From an uncultured Eubacteriales bacterium (GTDB taxonomy: Bacteria; Bacillota; Clostridia; Monoglobales; Monoglobaceae): 9,262 nt of DNA. The DNA is taken from the NCBI GenBank assembly GCA_905205855.1, contig CAJLFL010000065.1, forward strand, positions 1-9,262, given 5' to 3'. The notes beneath the pieces were generated by a model. That model was not told the DNA's origin. It saw only the letters and a program-made list of their open reading frames with translations, and made no database searches. Below, one piece after another: positions 1-4,384 of the stretch (positions are counted from its first letter, which is position 1; each line of letters begins with the position of its first letter). The position numbers and the translations under genes were made by a program.

Positions 1-39
1 TACTCTTACTCTTAAAATATTAGATAAAACCGACGGCAA

Positions 40-64
40 AACTGTTTTAGGAACAGTTATTTTT
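40..64 (+). terminator. Possible weak intrinsic terminator upstream of the rpmH promoter
   Basis: A 7-bp stem (bases 40-46 with 52-58) and a 5-base loop are followed by A and five T. The stem is poor in GC, so termination would be weak. It lies before the rpmH promoter and could end a transcript entering from the left edge. The gene it would serve lies outside the window. Confidence 0.4.
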
Positions 65-75
65 CTAAAAAAGAC

Positions 76-104
76 TTGACATTTCGTATATAACATGATA
101 AAAT
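76..104 (+). promoter_or_regulatory. SigA-type promoter of rpmH
   Basis: A perfect -35 box TTGACA (76-81) is followed by a 17-base spacer and a -10 box TAAAAT (99-104). A TG dinucleotide one base before the -10 box (96-97) gives an extended -10. Transcription should start near base 111, leaving a leader of about 78 bases. This is the strongest promoter in the window, as expected for a ribosomal protein gene. Confidence 0.8.
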
Positions 105-133
105 AATGAAGATTTTCTTATGATGCAAGAATT

Positions 134-153
134 ATGCGGTGCGTGCACCGTAT
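134..153 (+). other. Hairpin in the rpmH leader
   Basis: Bases 134-141 pair with 146-153 around the 4-base loop CGTG. The core CGGTG/CACCG is perfect, and the outer part includes one G-U pair. It lies within the predicted rpmH leader, about 22 bases before the Shine-Dalgarno site. No T run follows, so it is not a terminator. It could protect the mRNA or act in control of L34, but that role is inference. Confidence 0.45.
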
Positions 154-175
154 GCAATATCTTTACGAAAGCTGA

Positions 176-181
176 AGGAGG
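176..181 (+). promoter_or_regulatory. Shine-Dalgarno site that sets the rpmH start
   Basis: AGGAGG lies 4 bases before the ATG at 186 and 7 bases before the ATG at 189. The second ATG has better spacing and gives the 44-residue length usual for L34, so it is preferred over the tandem first ATG and over the upstream in-frame ATG at 120. Confidence 0.75.
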
Positions 182-188
182 GATAATG

Positions 189-323
189 ATGCTGAGAACA
201 TACCAGCCTAAGAAAAGACATCGTGCCAAAGAGCATGGTTTCAGAAAAAGAATGAGCACCAAAAACGGCCGTAAGGTTTTGGCAAGAAGAAGACTGAAGG
301 GCAGAAAGAGCCTGTCTGCGTAA
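189..323 (+). CDS. rpmH: 50S ribosomal protein L34
   Basis: This gene encodes L34, a very small and basic protein of the large ribosomal subunit that binds 23S rRNA. The 44-residue product has the family hallmarks: an N-terminal LRTYQP (usually KRTFQP), a central HGFRKRMSTKNGRKVL (residues 16-31) and an Arg/Lys-rich end closing with LSA. The length is exactly typical. An ATG at 186 immediately precedes the chosen start at 189 and would add only one Met. An in-frame ATG at 120 would add 23 residues with no family support. A strong promoter and AGGAGG site lie upstream. A terminator about 170 bases downstream suggests that rpmH is largely a single-gene transcript with limited read-through into rnpA. 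Confidence 0.97.
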   Translation: MLRTYQPKKRHRAKEHGFRKRMSTKNGRKVLARRRLKGRKSLSA

Positions 324-336
324 AATTGCGAAACGC

Positions 337-360
337 ATGTCCGGATTTTTATCCGAACAT
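337..360 (+). other. Hairpin downstream of rpmH
   Basis: Bases 337-346 pair with 351-360 around the loop TTTT, with a single C/A mismatch at 341/356. It begins 14 bases after the rpmH stop. It is not followed by a T run (AAAATCGG follows), so it is more likely an mRNA 3'-end protecting stem or processing point than a terminator. Confidence 0.5.
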
Positions 361-403
361 AAAATCGGAATAATATCAGCAGGTGCTGACGTTATATTGC
401 TTA

Positions 404-435
404 TATGCTCTGCCGGGTTTTGCCGGCAAAGCATA
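404..435 (+). other. Long GC-rich hairpin in the rpmH-rnpA gap
   Basis: Bases 404-409 pair with 430-435 and bases 411-416 pair with 423-428, with one C/A mismatch between the two blocks and a 6-base loop (417-422). The inner stem TGCCGG/CCGGCA is strong. The downstream arm shares TTTTGCCGGC with a second copy 21 bases further on, so the element has both inverted and direct symmetry. Confidence 0.55.
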
Positions 436-494
436 GGCTTTTGCCGGCGGCCTGCGGCAAATCGGAAACCCCGATAAGGGTTTTCGGCTGTCCC

Positions 495-517
495 AAAGGC
501 GCCGTTGGCGTCTTTTT
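495..517 (+). terminator. Intrinsic terminator between rpmH and rnpA
   Basis: The stem pairs bases 495-503 with 507-515 around the 3-base loop GTT. Its core is CGCC/GGCG, with one G-U pair and A-T pairs at the base. The downstream arm runs into five T (513-517). This is a classic rho-independent shape on the + strand. It would stop or attenuate rpmH transcription before rnpA and help keep L34 output far above RNase P protein. Confidence 0.7.
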
Positions 518-622
518 GTCTATATAACGGAATCAAATATACGCGAAACGGATACATAGGTCTCAAGCATAATATGTACTGAATATCCAAGCCGCGTAAT
601 AATTTTAGAATGGACTGAGGAA

Positions 623-973
623 ATGAAGCTTATAAGCTTAAAGCAGAATTCGCAGTTTCGACGTCTTTATCATCGCGGAAAGTCCTGTGTGACACGCACG
701 ATGGTTATGTATGTTGCCAAAAACCGTTTCGGCGAAAACCGTCTTGGTATTACTGCCGGTAAGAAGGTCGGCGGTGCCGTTCAGCGCAACAGAGCAAAGA
801 GAAGAATACGGGAAAGCTTTCGTCTGTTTCAGTGCAGGCTTAAACAAGGGTATGATTTTTGTATAGTTGCAAGAACGTATACGGTAAATGCTCCGTACAA
901 AAAGCTGGCGGAGGATTTTGAAACTGCTGCCCGGACTCTTGGAGTGTGGATTGATGAAGAAGCTTCTGATTAA
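623..973 (+). CDS. rnpA: Ribonuclease P protein component
   Basis: This is the protein subunit (C5-type) of RNase P. It binds the RnpB ribozyme and pre-tRNA 5' leaders so that mature tRNA 5' ends can be made. The 116-residue product has the family shape. It starts MKLISLKQNSQFRRLYHRGK, followed by a beta strand region and NRLGITAGKKVG (39-50). The signature RNR helix comes next: VQRNRAKRRIRE at 53-64, with R55, N56, R57, K59 and R60. The length is typical (110-125). The Shine-Dalgarno site is modest: GAGG lies only 2 bases from the ATG. The stop lies inside yidD, which overlaps by 20 bases, so the two are probably translated together. Confidence 0.95.
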   Translation: MKLISLKQNSQFRRLYHRGKSCVTRTMVMYVAKNRFGENRLGITAGKKVGGAVQRNRAKRRIRESFRLFQCRLKQGYDFCIVARTYTVNAPYKKLAEDFETAARTLGVWIDEEASD

Positions 974-1160
974 AACTATAAGGCTTTATCAGCGTTATAT
1001 ATCACCGCTTAAAAAACCGTGCTGCCGGTTTTATCCGTCATGCTCGCAATATGCTGTGATGGCTATTGAAAAGTATGGGGTATTGCGCGGCGGATTTAAG
1101 GCTGTATTAAGAATTCTGCGCTGCAATCCATTGTTTAAAGGCGGAATTGACTTTCCGTAA
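954..1160 (+). CDS. yidD: Membrane protein insertion efficiency factor YidD
   Basis: YidD is a small membrane-associated protein thought to assist YidC- and Sec-dependent insertion of inner-membrane proteins. The 68-residue product contains the family core CRFYPSCSQYA (24-34), with paired Cys at 23-24 and Cys30, and ends CNPLFKGGIDFP (57-68), matching the usual C-P-x-x-x-GG-x-D-x-x-P ending. The N-terminus is an amphipathic basic helix. An in-frame upstream ATG at 888 would bury 22 extra residues inside rnpA. The start at 954 has GGAGTG 7 bases upstream and the normal length. It overlaps the end of rnpA by 20 bases and lies 39 bases before yidC, the standard order. Confidence 0.93.
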   Translation: MKKLLIKTIRLYQRYISPLKKPCCRFYPSCSQYAVMAIEKYGVLRGGFKAVLRILRCNPLFKGGIDFP

Positions 1161-1199
1161 ACTATAAAGATAATTCATAGCGCAAGAGGAGGAACGTCT

Positions 1200-2228
1200 G
1201 TGTCCTATATTATGCTGGCTCTCGGCTGGGTACTTAAATTTTGTAATATGCTTGTGGGAAACTACGGCGTTACAATAGTATTGTTTACCATTCTTATAAA
1301 AGCAATATTGCTTCCGATGATGGTAAAACAGCAGAGGTCTATGACAAAAACACAAAAGCTTCAGCCGCTTTTAAATGAGCTTAATCAAAAGTATGCAAAT
1401 GACAAAGAAAAGCTCAATGCGGAAACAATGAAGCTGTATCAGAAATACAAGATAAACCCAATGAGCGGCTGTCTGCCTTTGCTTATACAGCTTCCTATAT
1501 TGATGGCTCTTTACTGGGTTGTTAAAAAACCTGTTGTTTATCTTATGGGTTTTCATGAGGATGAAGTATGGCGAATCGTCAGCGCTGTGCTTGAATGGGC
1601 AAACGGTGACGCCGGTAAGCTGAATCAGTTCTTTACCGCATTGGGTATAGACGACATGGCAAAGCTGACCGATAATGCATATAAGATGTTTGGTATGTAC
1701 GAGATTCAGATTGCCAGATTCCTGCATTCTCATCAGGAAATAATGAACAGTCAGTGGATTCTTGAAACAGGAAGAAATTATGATGTAATAGATTTTATGT
1801 TTCTCGGACTTGATCTTTCGCAGACACCGAGCCTTAATGCATTTTTAGGCTTGTTTATAGGAAACGTAAAAGGATTGAATATGGGTACGGTTGCACTGTG
1901 GCTGATACCGATATTATCGGGACTTAGCTCGTTTGCGACGGCAAAGCTTTCTCAGACTATGCAGCCCGCTCCGGCAACGCAAAAGAAGGCAAACGGCGAG
2001 GAAAGTGCAAACCCAATGCAGTCTATGACGCTGTTTATGCCATTTATCTCGGCATGGTTTGCATTTACGCTTCCGGCAGCTGTCGGACTTTACTGGATTG
2101 TAAGTAACGTATTGCAGCTGGTTCAGCAGATTATACTTGTAAAAATTGTAAAAGTTGATTTAACCGATGAACAAATCGAAGGGGAGATCGTTAATGTTAA
2201 GAAAAATAGAAAAAAGCGCAAAAAGTAA
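1200..2228 (+). CDS. yidC: Membrane protein insertase YidC/SpoIIIJ/Oxa1 family
   Basis: YidC inserts and folds membrane proteins, alone or with SecYEG. The start is GTG at 1200, set by AGAGGAGG 7 bases upstream. Of 342 residues, the first 20 form an amphipathic segment with no lipobox. TM1 (21-43) contains FTILIKAILLP, with Lys34 at the position where many relatives have the groove Arg. The cytoplasmic coiled hairpin (44-88) leads to NPMSGCLPLLIQLPILMALYW (86-106), a strong family signature with TM2. About 80 residues (117-198) precede FMFLGLDLSQ; this insert is longer than in Bacillus SpoIIIJ. TM segments near 228-248 and 276-315 follow. The very basic tail KKNRKKRKK probably contacts the ribosome. 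The end overlaps jag by 35 bases. Confidence 0.95.
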   Translation: MSYIMLALGWVLKFCNMLVGNYGVTIVLFTILIKAILLPMMVKQQRSMTKTQKLQPLLNELNQKYANDKEKLNAETMKLYQKYKINPMSGCLPLLIQLPILMALYWVVKKPVVYLMGFHEDEVWRIVSAVLEWANGDAGKLNQFFTALGIDDMAKLTDNAYKMFGMYEIQIARFLHSHQEIMNSQWILETGRNYDVIDFMFLGLDLSQTPSLNAFLGLFIGNVKGLNMGTVALWLIPILSGLSSFATAKLSQTMQPAPATQKKANGEESANPMQSMTLFMPFISAWFAFTLPAAVGLYWIVSNVLQLVQQIILVKIVKVDLTDEQIEGEIVNVKKNRKKRKK

Positions 2229-3123
2229 AGAGGAGGCTTTAAAGCTTGCTGCCGAGGAACTTGGCGTTCCGGTTGAGGAAATATCCTATAAGGTCGAGAG
2301 AGAAACCGGCAAGGGGCTTATGGGACTTTTGCTCGGCAAAGAGGTATTTGTTTCGGCTTGGATAACTAAGGAAGCCGAGGAGGAGGAAGCAAAACTCAGA
2401 AAGCTTGCCGAGCTTCGTGCCGAATCTGAAAAGACAGAAAAGGCAAAGGAGGGCGGCGAATCGAATCCGTACGCTCCGAAAAATGAACCGGAATATAAGG
2501 ACTATGTAGGTCCTGAGGGAAGAAAGAAAAAGACTTCCGCTCCAATTCCCGAAAAGAAGCAGGAGGCTAAGCCGGTTAAGGAGGAAAAGAAAGAGGAGGC
2601 AGCTGCCCCGGCGGCAAAGCCGTCCGATCGTCCCGCCAAAAAACGTGAGGTAACCGAAAAGTCGCTTGCAGATGCTGAGTTTTTTGCAAATGAACTTGTG
2701 CATCGTATGGGACTTACCGATGCTGTGGTAGAGGTAAGCCGCGGAAAAGAATCGGTAGATATAAATGTTTCCGGCTCACGTATGGGACTTTTGATAGGAA
2801 AGCGCGGAGATACGCTGGATGCTGTTCAGTATCTTACAAGCCTGTATGTAAATAAAGAAAAAAATTCCTATATAAAAGTAAATGTTGATACAGAAGGATA
2901 TCGCGCTAAGCGTGAGGAAACTCTTGTCAGACTTGCAAAGGGTTTGGAACGCCGCGTTATCAGAGAACATAAGGCTGTCACACTTGAGCCGATGTCGCCT
3001 AATGAAAGACGTATAATTCATGCGGCGCTGCAGAACAGTTCAAAGGTTCAGACATACAGTGTGGGCGAAGAACCTTCACGCAGACTTGTTGTTGCACCTG
3101 CGGATGAGGTTTATGAAAATTAA
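2194..3123 (+). CDS. jag: RNA-binding protein Jag/KhpB (Jag_N, KH and R3H domains)
   Basis: Jag (KhpB/EloR) is a cytosolic RNA-binding protein that, in Firmicutes studied, works with KhpA and influences cell elongation; its gene classically follows spoIIIJ/yidC. The 309-residue product has a Jag_N domain (about 1-52, with GKGLMGLLLGKE). A long Glu/Lys/Ala/Pro-rich, probably disordered linker follows (about 60-155). The KH domain comes next, with the GKRG loop at 202-205 and DAVQYLTSLYVN after it. The C-terminal R3H domain carries ERRIIH, where Arg272 and His276 form the R-x3-H motif. The ATG at 2194 has GGGGAG 7 bases upstream and lies inside yidC. An in-frame upstream ATG at 2167 lacks such a site. 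The overlap suggests translational coupling with yidC. Confidence 0.95.
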   Translation: MLRKIEKSAKSKEEALKLAAEELGVPVEEISYKVERETGKGLMGLLLGKEVFVSAWITKEAEEEEAKLRKLAELRAESEKTEKAKEGGESNPYAPKNEPEYKDYVGPEGRKKKTSAPIPEKKQEAKPVKEEKKEEAAAPAAKPSDRPAKKREVTEKSLADAEFFANELVHRMGLTDAVVEVSRGKESVDINVSGSRMGLLIGKRGDTLDAVQYLTSLYVNKEKNSYIKVNVDTEGYRAKREETLVRLAKGLERRVIREHKAVTLEPMSPNERRIIHAALQNSSKVQTYSVGEEPSRRLVVAPADEVYEN

Positions 3124-3155
3124 AATTTTTGAGCGGAAATGATATGCTGCTGTCT

Positions 3156-3220
3156 TGGGGGATAGGAAAAAGCGCACAGAATGTGCAGGACTGCGATAAG
3201 TGCGTTTTTTATATCCCCTA
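3156..3220 (+). repeat. Long imperfect inverted repeat between jag and the AI-2E family gene
   Basis: The outer stem pairs GGGGATA (3158-3164) with TATCCCC (3212-3218), extended by a G-U and a T-A pair. After a small internal loop (two bases against one), AAAAAGCGCAC (3167-3177) pairs with GTGCGTTTTTT (3200-3210) through 11 pairs, one of them G-U. The 22-base apex can form a small hairpin (3184-3187 with 3192-3195). A competing local hairpin GCACA/TGTGC (3174-3186) excludes part of the long stem. The T6 inside the right arm makes the inner stem terminator-like, yet the outer stem continues beyond it. It may be an attenuator, an mRNA processing site or an unassigned structured RNA. Confidence 0.6.
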
Positions 3221-3232
3221 TGTTTTTAATGA

Positions 3233-3238
3233 AAAGGA
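3233..3238 (+). promoter_or_regulatory. Shine-Dalgarno site that sets the AI-2E family gene start
   Basis: AAAGGA lies 7 bases before the ATG at 3246 and 13 bases before the ATG at 3252. The in-frame upstream starts (TTG 3129, ATG 3144) have no comparable site and would translate through the inverted repeat, so 3246 is preferred. Confidence 0.6.
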
Positions 3239-3245
3239 CTTTGAT

Positions 3246-4340
3246 ATGGACATGAATAAAATAGAAAAAAGAAAAAATTTTATTATAAACATTGTCTTTC
3301 TTGCATTGGTATTGTTTCTTGCATTTTTATTCTTGGAGTATGCAATAAAATGGATAATGCCTTTCCTGCTCGGATTGATTTTAACGCTGATGTTTAGACC
3401 GCTTATAAGCCTTATAACCCGAAAAACAAAGATAAATAAACGATTTTGCGCGTTTGTTGTGGTTGTGGCAGGTTATCTGCTTATAGGTGTACTCGTATGG
3501 AAGCTTGGCAGTGCATGCTTCTCATGGGTTAAGGAATTTTGTCTTAATCTTCCGACAATGTATACTGAGGATATAAGTCCGTTTTTCAGTACAGCCAATC
3601 AGGGAATTCTGGATTTTGCCAAGAGATTTTCTCCGGAAACCGCGGAGCAGGTCGGTGAAATCCTGGGCAATATCCTTGATAATCTGCAATCATATTTGCT
3701 CAAATTTTCAACAAATGTGCTTTCATACCTTGCGGCAACGTCAACGCGTCTGCCGCTGTGGCTTATATCATTTGTATTCACGATACTATCAACGCTTTTC
3801 ATCAGCATGGATTATGACCATGTAATGGAATTCGTAAAGCGTCAGATACCGGAAAAAAATAAGCTAATGATTTTGGATATAAAGGATTATCTCGGAAAAA
3901 CCCTTGCCGGTTATGCAAGAGCGTATCTGATACTCATGCTGATAACATTTGTGGAGTTATCGGTCGGCTTGCTTGCACTGAGAGTTAAAAATCCATTTGG
4001 TATTGCCGCCATAATAGCCGTGGCAGACGCATTGCCGGTTCTGGGAACAGGTACTATCGTACTGCCTTGGGCGGTTATATCTTTGTTCCAGCAAAGGTTT
4101 TATCTTGCGCTTGGCTTGTTTATATTATATGTAATAGTCACGGCAATCAGACAGTTTGCAGAGCCGAAAATCGTCGGCGACCAGCTCGGACTTCCGCCTA
4201 TTGTCGCAATAATATGCATATATCTCGGCTTTGTGTGGTTTGGTGTAATGGGCGCAATACTTTTCCCTGTTACAATGAATATAATTTTATCTCTGCAAAA
4301 AGCGGGCAAAATTCATATCTGGAAAAATAAAGGCGAATAG
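3246..4340 (+). CDS. AI-2E family transporter / YtvI-like membrane protein
   Basis: This is a polytopic inner-membrane protein of the AI-2E transporter family (PF01594 type). Members include TqsA and the sporulation protein YtvI, and the substrates of most are unknown. From the ATG at 3246 the product has 364 residues, the usual length. Hydrophobic segments lie near 12-30, 34-56, 68-88, 165-187, 222-245, 249-262, 264-283, 286-302 and 317-350. Family motifs are PVLGTGTIVLPWA (264-276), EPKIVGDQLGLPPI (306-319) and FGVMGAILFPV (332-342). A soluble region (about 90-160) follows the first helices, as usual. The spacing and FISMDYDHV (185-193) recall YtvI, but that subfamily call is tentative. No own promoter is evident, so read-through from jag is likely. 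Confidence 0.85.
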   Translation: MDMNKIEKRKNFIINIVFLALVLFLAFLFLEYAIKWIMPFLLGLILTLMFRPLISLITRKTKINKRFCAFVVVVAGYLLIGVLVWKLGSACFSWVKEFCLNLPTMYTEDISPFFSTANQGILDFAKRFSPETAEQVGEILGNILDNLQSYLLKFSTNVLSYLAATSTRLPLWLISFVFTILSTLFISMDYDHVMEFVKRQIPEKNKLMILDIKDYLGKTLAGYARAYLILMLITFVELSVGLLALRVKNPFGIAAIIAVADALPVLGTGTIVLPWAVISLFQQRFYLALGLFILYVIVTAIRQFAEPKIVGDQLGLPPIVAIICIYLGFVWFGVMGAILFPVTMNIILSLQKAGKIHIWKNKGE

Positions 4341-4345
4341 TTTAA

Positions 4346-4377
4346 AAAGGGGACAGTCAAAATCGGCTGTCCCCTTT
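4346..4377. terminator. Bidirectional intrinsic terminator between convergent genes
   Basis: A 13-pair stem joins 4346-4358 to 4365-4377 (core GGGGACAG/CTGTCCCC, one G-U pair) around a 6-base loop. A runs on the left and T on the right give a T tract on both strands: three T on the + strand and five T on the - strand. It sits just after the stop of the AI-2E family gene and just after the stop of the - strand SLH gene, so it can end both transcripts. Confidence 0.88.
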
Positions 4378-4384
4378 AACATTG

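Larger units (their letters stand above)
324..622 (+). other. Hairpin-rich gap between rpmH and rnpA
   Basis: This 299-base stretch carries no credible gene. It holds a run of inverted repeats: 337-360, 371-394, 404-435, 440-461 and 463-486, then a terminator at 495-517. The middle part (about 410-460) is visibly richer in G and C than the flanks and contains the 10-mer TTTTGCCGGC twice, at 418-427 and 439-448. The last 100 bases are AT-rich and lack a convincing promoter, although a CATAAT at 568-573 is a possible weak -10. The gap could be a structured leader for rnpA or a remnant of a small palindromic repeat element. Neither is shown. Confidence 0.6.

Noticed and set aside
1..188. A possible oriC/DnaA box region upstream of rpmH
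   Set aside because: This cluster often lies next to dnaA, but no TTATCCACA-like box on either strand is present in these bases. The TACTCT doublet at the left edge is too short to mean anything.
484..494. The 11-mer TCGGCTGTCCC shared with the terminator at 4363-4373
   Set aside because: Several 11-base matches are expected by chance in a window of this size, and the flanking bases differ.
132..590. A 152-codon open frame on the - strand across rpmH and the following gap
   Set aside because: It runs antisense to the certain rpmH gene, has no Shine-Dalgarno site or recognisable domain, and its composition follows the hairpin-rich spacer.
888..953. A longer YidD start at ATG 888 inside rnpA
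   Set aside because: It would add 22 residues without family support; the start at 954 has a Shine-Dalgarno site and the normal YidD length.
3157..3220. A tRNA suggested by the outer stem of the inverted repeat
   Set aside because: There is no T-loop GGTTCGA-like sequence, no anticodon arm and no D arm in the right places.
3129..3245. An N-terminal extension of the AI-2E family protein from TTG 3129 or ATG 3144
   Set aside because: The frame is open, but these starts lack a good ribosome binding site, the extra residues match no family feature, and the inverted repeat would lie inside it. The ATG at 3246 gives the usual length.
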